From JANXXV01 sp040002435 (GTDB lineage Bacteria > Acidobacteriota > Terriglobia > Bryobacterales > Bryobacteraceae): a stretch of 64,000 nucleotides of DNA. Every line of letters starts with the position of its first letter. Position 1 is the stretch's first letter. The position numbers were made by a program, and so were the translations under genes. The notes under the pieces were generated by a model. It saw only the letters and a program-made list of their open reading frames with translations. It was not told the origin of the DNA and searched no databases. Location: positions 1 through 64,000 of the forward strand of contig JBDUEM010000005.1 in assembly GCA_040002435.1 (NCBI GenBank). The letters run 5' to 3'. Shown piece after piece: positions 54,141 to 61,883 of this stretch.

Positions 54141-55359
54141 ACTCTCTCAGTCTAGCGGCTTGGGTCGTCAAGTAGTCCCGCTCGGGAATACTCGTCGTTC
54201 GCCCAGCGGCCATTCGATAATGTTCGATTGCCGCCTGATGGTCCCCGGCCATCTCCAACAGATGGGCGCGAACAGCGTCGAGGCGATGATTTCCCGCAAG
54301 CCGTCCGTCAGCATCGAGCGCCTTCAGAAGTTCCATTCCCGCAACTGGGCCATGCACCATGGCCGCTGCGACCGCCTGATTCAGCAATACCACCGGATTG
54401 TCCGCCATCCGTCGCAACAAATCATACAGCGCCAGAATCTGCGGCCAATCGGTATCTTCGGCCCGTGGCGCCTCGTCATGGACGGCGGCGATGGCAGCTT
54501 GCAATTGATAAGCGCCGATCGCCCCTTGCGAAAGAGCCGCGCTGATCAGCGCCACCCCTTCGGCAATCTGCCCCTGATTCCACAGCGTCCGATCCTGCTT
54601 CGTCAGCGGGATCAACTCCCCGCCCGGCCCTGTCCTCGCCGCGCGCCGCGCATCAGTCAGCAGCATCAGCGCCAGCAGTCCGGCCACTTCCGCATCGGCC
54701 GGCAGCAACTGACGCACGATGCGCGCCAGCCGGATCGCCTCCGACGACAGTTCACACCGCTGCAGATCCGGCCCGCCGCTACTCGTGTAGCCTTCGTTAA
54801 AAATCAAATACAGCACATGCAGCACCGAGCGAAGCCGCTGGGCACGCTCCGTGCTGGTGGGCATTTGAAAAGGCACACCAGACGACTTGATGCTCTGCTT
54901 GGCCCGGCTGATGCGCTGCGCCATGGTGGCTTCCGGCACCAGGAACGCATTGGCAATCTCGGCCGTCGTGAGGCCGCCGACCGCGCGCAGTGTCAGCGCG
55001 ATTGTCGACGAGGGCGTCAGCGCGGGATGGCAGCACATAAACAGAAGAAGGAGCGTGTCATCTTCTTCGTTCCCGATGCCTGGATCCGTCGCCTCTTGCG
55101 CAACAGCGGCTTCGCGCCGCCGGCGCGCGAGCTCGCTCCGCAGGAAATCGGTCATGCGGCGAAGCGCCACCTGAATCAACCACGCGCGCGGATTGTCGGG
55201 AATGCCTTCCTGCGGCCATTGCAGAGCCGCCGCTACCAGGGCCTCCTGCACGGCATCCTCTGAAGCAGCGAAGTCTCGAAACCGGCGGACCACCACCCCG
55301 AGCACCTGCGGCGCAAGGTCGCGCAACAGATTCTCGGCAGTGGCGTCAAGCGCACTCAC
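54103..55359 (-). CDS. ECF sigma factor of the ECF42 type with long C-terminal extension
   Basis: 418 residues from GTG 55359. Sigma region 2 (about 10-80, RRFRDFAASEDAVQEALVAA, NPRAWLIQVALRRMTDFLR) and region 4 (about 105-170, LRAVGGLTTAEIANAFLVPE, MAQRISRAKQ) are followed by about 240 residues with the FNEGYTSSGG block and TPR-like helices. This is the ECF42 layout, in which the C-terminal extension is part of the sigma factor and a DGPF/YCII protein replaces a classic anti-sigma factor. The YCII gene directly upstream overlaps as GTGA, matching that known pairing. The regulon is unknown. Confidence 0.9.
   Translation of the reverse strand: MSALDATAENLLRDLAPQVLGVVVRRFRDFAASEDAVQEALVAAALQWPQEGIPDNPRAWLIQVALRRMTDFLRSELARRRREAAVAQEATDPGIGNEEDDTLLLLFMCCHPALTPSSTIALTLRAVGGLTTAEIANAFLVPEATMAQRISRAKQSIKSSGVPFQMPTSTERAQRLRSVLHVLYLIFNEGYTSSGGPDLQRCELSSEAIRLARIVRQLLPADAEVAGLLALMLLTDARRAARTGPGGELIPLTKQDRTLWNQGQIAEGVALISAALSQGAIGAYQLQAAIAAVHDEAPRAEDTDWPQILALYDLLRRMADNPVVLLNQAVAAAMVHGPVAGMELLKALDADGRLAGNHRLDAVRAHLLEMAGDHQAAIEHYRMAAGRTTSIPERDYLTTQAARLRECATGDTVSGCGA
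54112..54138. repeat. 27-base near-perfect palindrome at the sigma factor 3' end
   Basis: Arms 54112-54124 and 54126-54138 are perfect 13-bp inverted repeats around one central base, inside the last codons of the sigma gene. As RNA it gives an 11-bp stem with a 5-base loop. No U-tract follows on the minus strand. It could be a transcript-end stabiliser, an operator, or a hairpin affecting the downstream frame. Confidence 0.7.
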
Positions 55360-55751
55360 ACGAATTCTTCAGGGGGGCCGCTCATCACCTGTCGTACTTC
55401 GATCGGCATGTTCAGCGGAGCGCCACCGGGACCGGGGGCGGCCGATGCGCGCGCCGCGATCGAGTAGGCCTGCTCCGGACTCTCCACGTCGACGATCCAG
55501 TAGCCAGCGAGGTACTCTTTGGTCTCCGGGAAAATGCCGTCCGTGACCGGCTCACCGTTCTTCCCCGCCCGCACCAGTTTGGCCTGGTCCGGAAAAGCCA
55601 AGCCTTCGGCTGATACCAGTTCTCCCGACGCGCGCAGCTCCTTATTAAGGCTCATCATGAAGGCGATGTGCGCCTGGATATCTTTCTTCGGCCAAGTGCC
55701 GATGCCCTCGGTTTCCGACTTCCTGTGGGACATCATCAATATGTATTTCAT
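55356..55751 (-). CDS. YCII/DGPF-domain protein paired with the ECF42 sigma factor
   Basis: 131 residues, normal family length. It starts MKYILMMSHRKSE and has GYWIVDVESPEQAYSIAARA then PIEVRQVM near the end, typical of the YCII-related dimeric alpha-beta barrel. AAAGGAG lies 8 bases before the ATG. Its stop overlaps the sigma factor start as GTGA. DGPF/YCII proteins accompany ECF42 factors widely, but whether they act as regulators or target enzymes is not settled. Confidence 0.9.
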   Translation of the reverse strand: MKYILMMSHRKSETEGIGTWPKKDIQAHIAFMMSLNKELRASGELVSAEGLAFPDQAKLVRAGKNGEPVTDGIFPETKEYLAGYWIVDVESPEQAYSIAARASAAPGPGGAPLNMPIEVRQVMSGPPEEFV

Positions 55752-55875
55752 GTCTTCGCTCCTTTCAATTTTCGCACCCGTTTGTGTGCTTTCATGGGTA
55801 AGTCGGAGCCCGCGGCGGGTTCTCTACATGGTGCGGAAAGATCTTCCGCAACAAATGTGGCAGACTCGGATAAGG

Positions 55876-56100
55876 ATGCAAACCCAGCGCCTAACGGCAA
55901 TCATTGAAAGGGAAGACGACGGGTTCGTGGCATTGTGCCCGGAATTCGACGTCGTGAGTCAAGGGGCATCAATCGAAGAGGCTCGATCAAACTTAGTCGA
56001 GGCACTCACTTTATTCTTCGAAACCGCAGACCCATCTGAAGTGAACCGGCGATCGCAGAGTGAAATGTTTATAATTCAAGTCGAGGTACCTTTTGGGTAG
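55876..56100 (+). CDS. hicB: HicB-type antitoxin (second hic pair)
   Basis: 74 residues from ATG 55876; ATG 55855 in frame is an alternative, and neither has a well-placed SD. It has the HicB core LTAIIEREDDGFVALCPEFD, SQGASIEEARSNLVEALTLF and VEVPFG at the end. This is the short single-domain HicB type. Its stop overlaps the hicA frame by 8 bases. The antitoxin frame is open although the toxin frame carries an internal stop. A longer open frame extends back to 55519 but overlaps the YCII gene on the other strand. Confidence 0.75.
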   Translation: MQTQRLTAIIEREDDGFVALCPEFDVVSQGASIEEARSNLVEALTLFFETADPSEVNRRSQSEMFIIQVEVPFG

Positions 56101-56320
56101 ACTCCGGGTGCTTTCGGGCTCGGAGGTTTGCCGGATTCTCGAACAGCATGGCTTCTCTTCGGTGCGTCAACGGGGTGGCCATCGGATAATGCAAAGGCGA
56201 GTGAATGGAACAACAATCACCGTTCCGGTTCCCTGACACCATGAAATTCGTCGGGGTACGTTGTCGAGCATTATCCGGCAATCGGGATTGAGAAAACTCT
56301 TGTTCGAGACCGAAGAATAG
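56093..56320 (+). pseudogene. hicA: HicA mRNA interferase with internal TGA stop
   Basis: Starting at TTG 56093 (GTG 56108 is an alternative) the frame reads 47 residues of a HicA protein: LRVLSGSEVCRILEQHGF, VRQRGGHRIMQ with the catalytic His (the usual GSH is GGH), ITVPVP. Codon 48 is TGA (56234-56236). After it the same frame continues HHEIRRGTLSSIIRQSGL to TAG 56318-56320, the normal HicA C-terminus. Total length without the stop would be 75 residues. A C-to-T change of a CGA codon would explain it. Confidence 0.78.
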
Positions 56321-56710
56321 CGCGTAACAAGTTACGTGGTCTGCAGATATCGAGATTGCTGATTTCCGGTGCAAGCATCCCGAGGCGTTCATCTTGGCAG
56401 CCGGCTCCATTCGCGAATTCTTGTCGACAACGAAAATGCCTATGAACATTGGTGGCGACTTGGAGGCCTCGAAGCCTTGTACGGCAACGCGCGATGCCGC
56501 CGCTTCCTTCATTCTGGGATGGGCCAAGGGATTACGGACCTCGCGATGCGGTACCCGGAATTGGCTCTCTTGTACTTTGATAACGTTTCAAGGCGAATGT
56601 GCGAACGGGACGGACTTCCAAAAAGTTCGGGACTACGGGAAAAAGTGCCCTGGTCCGGCTAAATTGACCTTCACCGCCGAAACCAACCGGAGGTCAGATA
56701 CCATCAAAAC
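56321..56710 (+). other. Stretch without a recognised gene; weak open frame, possible gene remnant
   Basis: No gene of known family is seen. A frame open from about 56327 to 56744 reads protein-like text (ADIEIADFRCKHPEAFILAA, GWAKGLRTS, DFQKVRDYGKKCPG) but has no good start codon or SD, and runs into the next gene out of frame. A second frame (56369-56662) is also open. It may be a decayed gene next to the broken hic pair. Confidence 0.25.
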
Positions 56711-58993
56711 ATGCTCGCAATACGGCTGCTCCCCGCCCTCCTGATCACCTTTTCCGCTGCAAGTGCCCAGGAGTTCGCCTCCCGCTGCGCCCCCTGCCAC
56801 GGGTCGGACGGAGCAGGCGGAGAACGTGGCCCGAACATCGTCGACGGCCGCCACTCCCACACGCAATCGCGCCAGGCCCTGCACGACGTGATCCGCAACG
56901 GCATCACTGAATCCGGCATGCCCGCCTTTCCCCTCCCCGAGCCCACACTGAATACCCTCGTCGATTTCGTGATTGCCATGCGTTCGCCTGCCGCCGATCA
57001 GAAATTGCCCGGCGATCCCGAAGCCGGCAAGCGCTTCTTCACGGGCAAAGGAAAGTGCGACGGCTGCCACATGGTTCGCGGCGCCGGCGGGGTGCTGGGT
57101 CCCGACCTGTCCAATCTCGGTGGATCCCGCCGGCTGGCTCTCATCACCCAGGCCCTTCGCGACCCCAGCGCCGTCATTGCCCCGGGCTACAAGCTGGTCA
57201 CCGTGCAGTTGAAGAATGGCAAGACCCTGCGCGGCTTGGCGAAAAACGAGAGCAGCTTCGATCTGCAGCTACACGCCTTGGATGGTTCGCTGCAATTGTT
57301 GACCACCAGCGAAATCACCAGCCTGGTGCATGAGCCCAAGTCGCTGATGCCTGCCGCGAACGGAACACCCGATGAGATCCGTGACCTTACCGCCTACCTG
57401 GCCAGCCTGCGCCGGGATGATTCGCCTTTCACGGCTACGCCGAATCCCAAGCTAGATACCGGCATCACGTCCGCCGAACTGGCCAATCCCAAGCCCGGCA
57501 ACTGGCCCAGCTATCACGGCCGGCTGAGCGGGAACCGGCACAGTCCGCTCACCGGAATCACCACGGCGAACGTCGCTTCCCTCGCGCCGAAATGGTATTT
57601 CCCCATCGGCACTGCCCGGCGCTTGGAAGGAACCCCCGTGGTGGTCGACGGCGTGATGTACGTCACCACCGCCAATGAAGTCTACGCGCTGGACGCCCGC
57701 AGCGGCCGGCAGATCTGGCATTACGCCCGCCCCTTGACCAAAGGCGTGATCGGGGATGCCGGCGGAAACATCAACCGCGGCGTAGCGGTCCTGGGCGAAC
57801 GTGTCTTCCTGGCAACCGACGATGCGCATGTCATTGCTCTCCACCGCGCCAACGGCAATCTGCTGTGGGACGCCGAAATGGCCGACTTCCGTCTGCACTA
57901 CGGCGCCACGTCGGCTCCGTTGATCGCCGGCGACCTCGTACTCTCCGGCACCTCCGGCGGCGATGAGGGTGCGCGCGGTTTCATCGATGCCTTCAAGGTC
58001 TCCACCGGCGAGCGCGCCTGGCGATTCTGGACCATGCCAAAACCCGGCGAGCCCCTCTCTGAAACCTGGGCAGGACGCGCCATTGAGCACGGCTGCGCCA
58101 CCGCCTGGCTGACCGGCACCTTCGACCCTACGGCGAACCTCATCTACTGGCCCACCGGCAATCCCTGCCCCGACTACAACGGCGACGAGCGTAAAGGGGA
58201 CAATCTCTATTCCAGTTCCGTGGTCGCTCTGGAACCGGCGACCGGCAAGCTTCGCTGGTATTACCAGTTCACGCCGCACGACCTGCACGATTGGGACGCC
58301 ACCGAAACGCCCATGCTGGTGGATACCGAGTTCGGCGGCCGTCAGCGAAAGCTGCTGCTGCAGGGGAATCGGAATGGATTTTTCTACGTCCTGGACCGCT
58401 TGACCGGCGAATTCCTGCTCGGCCAGCCCTTCGTCAAGAAGATGACGTGGGCCAGCGGCATCGGCGCGGATGGGCGCCCTAAAGTTCTGAAGGAGGCCGA
58501 TCCTGCGCCGCAGGGCACGAAAGCCTGTCCCGCAGTCGAAGGCGCCACCAACTGGATGTCTACGGCGTTCAATCCCAAGACCGGCTTGTTCTACCTGATG
58601 GCGCTGGAAAGCTGCAACATTTATACGAAGTCGTCCGCCTGGTGGGAACCGGGGAAATCATTTTACGGTGGCGGCACCAGCCGGGTGCCCGGAGAAGCGG
58701 GCCAAAAATTCCTCCGCGCCCTGGACGTCAAAACGGGCAAGCTGGTTTGGGAAGTTCCTCAGGTCGGTCCCGCCGATAGTTGGGGCGGCGTACTCTCTAC
58801 GGACGGAGGCCTCGTCTTTTTCGGGGACGATAGCGGCGCACTGGCCGCGGTGAATGCGAAAGACGGCAAGCCGCTCTGGCACTTTCACACGAACGAAACC
58901 TGGAAGGCTTCGCCGATGACTTACGCGGTGGACGGGAAACAATACGTAGCCGTAGCCGCGGGCGGCAACGTCATCGCTTTTGGACTACCGTGA
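56711..58993 (+). CDS. Diheme cytochrome c-PQQ quinoprotein fusion (copy 2)
   Basis: 760 residues with a signal peptide (to about residue 19, ASAQ). Heme sites are C26-C29-H30 (CAPCHGSDGAGG) and C116-C119-H120 (CDGCHMVRGAGG), then an eight-bladed PQQ propeller from about 265 with WPSYHGRLSGNRHSPL, LDARSGRQIWHYARP and TPHDLHDWDATETPM (active-site Asp region). It is paralogous over its whole length to 29910-32261 with the same heme-first order. It is a likely periplasmic quinohemoprotein oxidase of an alcohol, aldehyde or sugar. Its stop overlaps a possible small minus-strand gene by 9 bases. Confidence 0.9.
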   Translation: MLAIRLLPALLITFSAASAQEFASRCAPCHGSDGAGGERGPNIVDGRHSHTQSRQALHDVIRNGITESGMPAFPLPEPTLNTLVDFVIAMRSPAADQKLPGDPEAGKRFFTGKGKCDGCHMVRGAGGVLGPDLSNLGGSRRLALITQALRDPSAVIAPGYKLVTVQLKNGKTLRGLAKNESSFDLQLHALDGSLQLLTTSEITSLVHEPKSLMPAANGTPDEIRDLTAYLASLRRDDSPFTATPNPKLDTGITSAELANPKPGNWPSYHGRLSGNRHSPLTGITTANVASLAPKWYFPIGTARRLEGTPVVVDGVMYVTTANEVYALDARSGRQIWHYARPLTKGVIGDAGGNINRGVAVLGERVFLATDDAHVIALHRANGNLLWDAEMADFRLHYGATSAPLIAGDLVLSGTSGGDEGARGFIDAFKVSTGERAWRFWTMPKPGEPLSETWAGRAIEHGCATAWLTGTFDPTANLIYWPTGNPCPDYNGDERKGDNLYSSSVVALEPATGKLRWYYQFTPHDLHDWDATETPMLVDTEFGGRQRKLLLQGNRNGFFYVLDRLTGEFLLGQPFVKKMTWASGIGADGRPKVLKEADPAPQGTKACPAVEGATNWMSTAFNPKTGLFYLMALESCNIYTKSSAWWEPGKSFYGGGTSRVPGEAGQKFLRALDVKTGKLVWEVPQVGPADSWGGVLSTDGGLVFFGDDSGALAAVNAKDGKPLWHFHTNETWKASPMTYAVDGKQYVAVAAGGNVIAFGLP

Positions 58994-59158
58994 GGAGCGC
59001 GTGTATCCGTGGCAGGTGCTCCGGGGACTCGCAGCGTCCAGGGAGTCATCCGGATATTGGGGCGGTAGATCAACCACCGCTACCTCCACAGGAAGCTGAT
59101 TCAGGTACGCGCCCACCAGGGCGGCGAACGCAATAGTAGCAGCAGACAACGGTTTCAA
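58985..59158 (-). CDS. Possible 57-residue membrane or secreted peptide
   Basis: A frame from TTG 59158 to TAG 58985 encodes 57 residues: a hydrophobic N-terminal segment (LSAATIAFAALVGAYLNQL) then an acidic, Pro-rich tail (VVDLPPQYPDDSLD). GAGGG at 59166-59170 sits 7 bases upstream of the TTG, a good SD. It lies 172 bases after the Pnkp stop on the same strand. No homologue recalled. The rest of the 337-base convergent gap (59159-59330) shows no feature. Confidence 0.4.
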   Translation of the reverse strand: MKPLSAATIAFAALVGAYLNQLPVEVAVVDLPPQYPDDSLDAASPRSTCHGYTRSSR

Positions 59159-59330
59159 TCTAAGGCCCTCACAATACTTATACGCGTAAATTGGCTATTG
59201 GATGAGGTCAAATTTCAATTATTTTTTTGGGTGCCCTCAACTGCGGTGATCCCTGCATCCATTCGTGGGTCCCGTACATCTAAACGTGGGGAGGCCGGAC
59301 CCAACACTGCGGCGCGAAACTTGGGCGGTG

Positions 59331-61883
59331 CTACAGTCGCGGGTCAACCGGCTCGCTCTCAAGCGCAAGCACACCGAATACGCACTCATGCACTCGCCGT
59401 AGCGGCTCATGGGCTACGAAGCGCTCCAAGGCTTCGATTCCCAGCGAGAATTCACGCACAGCCAGCGAACGTTTTCCCGAAAGTCCGCGCGCGCGGAGGC
59501 GGGGCAATTGGTCGTCGGCATCATATTCAGGACCATAGATGATCCGCAGGTATTCTCTTCCCCGGCACTTCAGAGCCGGTTGCAGCAGACCTTTGGACCC
59601 CGTTGCGATGAAGTCGAGCGGCTTAACCACCATGCCTTCACCGCCCTTGCCGGTTAACTCCTCCCACCAGCGCGAAGCTGCCTCCACATCGGATTCATCC
59701 ATAACAGCAACCTCCCGGTAAGGGGTTGCCAGAAGGAACGCCGGATCACTTGCTGCCAGACGGTGCAAGGTTTCCATGTGCCAACGATTCGTTTTGTCGG
59801 TGTGCACGGCTCCCTCCGACGCGAGCAGATGGAAGGGTGCTAACCGGTAGTCTGCAAGAGAGTGTACGGGCCAGCAATAGTGCCGGTATGCGTCGCGATA
59901 CTTGCGTACCCGGTCGAGGCGGGCCTGGTAGATGGAAGTCAAGCCGGAGGTGGCAGGATTCTGTTGCGTGGCTTTCACCACAGCATCCAAGGAAGCCACA
60001 CCCGCCGCGCCCACCGCCGCGTACTGGCGCTGGATCAAGTCCCTCGCCTTCGCAGACCAGGGCATTAACTCACAGTCCAGGCAAAACCAATTGGAGCCAA
60101 ACTCATCCCAGAACCCAGTGTTCGTCAACGCGCCCTGCACACGCGCAATCAATTCGCTCTCCTCCGCTGGTTTGGGGAAGAAGGGCCGTCCAGTCCGTGT
60201 GTAACACACGCCGCTGCGGGCATCGGTCACGCCAAATCGCTCTCGAGCGGTCTTCGCATCGCGGCAAACCACCACCACGGCCCGCGATCCCATATGCTTC
60301 TCTTCACAAACGACTTTCTCGATCCGGTTCTTCCGAAAATACGCGAAAGCCTCCGTTGGATACTCTAAATAGTCCGGGCGCGAGGAGGTTTCGCTGGGCG
60401 ACATTGTAGGCGGTAAGTAGATCAGCCAGTGGGGATCGGTAGCAAAGCGACTCATCACTTCCAAGGCCGCAATGGAATTCTCCTCGCGGATGGTGATGGT
60501 TCGATGAAGCCGCGTTTCAACAATCCGTTTTCCGGTGACGTCTTCCAGATCGAGCACGTCGTCCAGTTCCTGCTGACCAGTCCGTGTATCGGGCAGCGGC
60601 TTCGCCAGTGGCCGGATGGGTACGGCGTACTCACGAATCGCTGGAATCGAAAGGAACTCGCGCTCGGGATAGCGCAACGCGGTAAGTTTGCCTCCGAAGA
60701 CAGCTCCAGTGTCGATGTTCACGGTGTTGTTCAACCATTCAGGTTCCGGCACCGGAGTATGACCGTAAACAACAGTGGCTTTCCCGCGGTATTCCGCAGC
60801 CCAGTTATAGCGCACGGGCAGCCCAAACTCATCGGTCTCGCCGGTTGTCTCCCCAAACAGGCAGAACTCCCGAACCGCGCCTGAACCGCGTCCGTGCATC
60901 TCCTCCCGCAGACCCGCGTGCGCCACCACCAGCCGGCCGCCGTCGAGCGTGTAGTGGCTTACCAGTCCGTCCAGAAACGCAGCAAGTTTGCTGCGATCAT
61001 CCGCCGGCAGTGCCTCGACTTCGGCGATCGATTGTTCCAACCCGTGTTGGACATGCACCTGTTTGCCCCGAAGCCAACGCATCAACTTTACGTCATGGTT
61101 GCCCGGCACGCAGAATGCCGTTCCCTCCGTCACCATATTCCGGACGATGCGGACTGTATCGAGGACGCTCGGACCGCGGTCCACCAGATCACCTAGAAAG
61201 ACCGCTTTGCGGCCGGCCGGATGCCGCCAGCACTCATCGCCCCAGGGTGCTTCCGGGCTTTCCAGCTTGTAGACTTCCCAACCGAGGCCCGCCAACAAAA
61301 TTCTCAATTCCTGCGCGCAGCCGTGGATGTCTCCAATGATGTCGAACGGGCCCGTCTGATCCTTCTTGTTACTCCACAGCGGGGTCCGTTTGATGGATAT
61401 ATCGTCTGCATGCTCCAAGACATGGACGTACCGGAATCCCTCGCGCTCAAGCCCTCTCAGACTTCGCTTGAGCTCGGTTATCTGGCGCCGGACCACATGA
61501 GGCCCGAACGCGCGATTCGAGCGCAGAGAATTCCGCTCCAGGCAAATTTTCTCGGATGTGTTGAGTACGATCGCGACGGCAAAGCAGTGATACTTGCGAG
61601 CCTGTCCGATCAACCGCTTTCGATCTTCCGCCCGCACATTCGTGGCATCCACCACCGTCAACCGGCCACGCGCCAACCTCTTCTCGAGCAGGAAGTAGAG
61701 AGATTCGAAGGCATCCTGGGTCGCGGCCTGATCGTTTTCATCGTCACTGACGAGGCCGCGGAAAAAGTCCGACGACAGTATTTCGGTTGCAAGGAAGTGC
61801 TCCCGTCCAAATGTCGATTTGCCCGACCCCGAAGCGCCTATCAACGCCACCAGAGCCAACTCAGGGATTTCGATGGTCTTCAT
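59331..61883 (-). CDS. pnkp: Polynucleotide kinase-phosphatase-ligase of the bacterial RNA repair system
   Basis: 850 residues from ATG 61883, which overlaps the hen1 stop as ATGA; the frame is open to 62033 inside hen1. There are three modules in order. The 5'-kinase has P-loop GASGSGKS at 16-23. The metallophosphatase has GDIHG (D185, H187), GDLVDRGP (D232) and GNHD (N262, H263), plus AHAG and GHTP. The ligase/adenylyltransferase module has nucleophile K529 (CEEKHMGSR) and GEGMVVKP further on. These match Clostridium thermocellum Pnkp in size and order. It heals broken RNA ends (for example ribotoxin-cut tRNA) and with Hen1 seals and protects them. Confidence 0.95.
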   Translation of the reverse strand: MKTIEIPELALVALIGASGSGKSTFGREHFLATEILSSDFFRGLVSDDENDQAATQDAFESLYFLLEKRLARGRLTVVDATNVRAEDRKRLIGQARKYHCFAVAIVLNTSEKICLERNSLRSNRAFGPHVVRRQITELKRSLRGLEREGFRYVHVLEHADDISIKRTPLWSNKKDQTGPFDIIGDIHGCAQELRILLAGLGWEVYKLESPEAPWGDECWRHPAGRKAVFLGDLVDRGPSVLDTVRIVRNMVTEGTAFCVPGNHDVKLMRWLRGKQVHVQHGLEQSIAEVEALPADDRSKLAAFLDGLVSHYTLDGGRLVVAHAGLREEMHGRGSGAVREFCLFGETTGETDEFGLPVRYNWAAEYRGKATVVYGHTPVPEPEWLNNTVNIDTGAVFGGKLTALRYPEREFLSIPAIREYAVPIRPLAKPLPDTRTGQQELDDVLDLEDVTGKRIVETRLHRTITIREENSIAALEVMSRFATDPHWLIYLPPTMSPSETSSRPDYLEYPTEAFAYFRKNRIEKVVCEEKHMGSRAVVVVCRDAKTARERFGVTDARSGVCYTRTGRPFFPKPAEESELIARVQGALTNTGFWDEFGSNWFCLDCELMPWSAKARDLIQRQYAAVGAAGVASLDAVVKATQQNPATSGLTSIYQARLDRVRKYRDAYRHYCWPVHSLADYRLAPFHLLASEGAVHTDKTNRWHMETLHRLAASDPAFLLATPYREVAVMDESDVEAASRWWEELTGKGGEGMVVKPLDFIATGSKGLLQPALKCRGREYLRIIYGPEYDADDQLPRLRARGLSGKRSLAVREFSLGIEALERFVAHEPLRRVHECVFGVLALESEPVDPRL

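Noticed and set aside
53763..54155. Plus-strand open frame of 130 codons opposite the sigma factor end
   Set aside because: Overlaps the sigma gene on the other strand, has no SD, and its amino-acid text is basic and shadow-like.
56069..56527. Minus-strand open frame of 152 codons across the hicA remnant
   Set aside because: It is antisense to the hicB/hicA frames, which have clear family matches, so it is a shadow.
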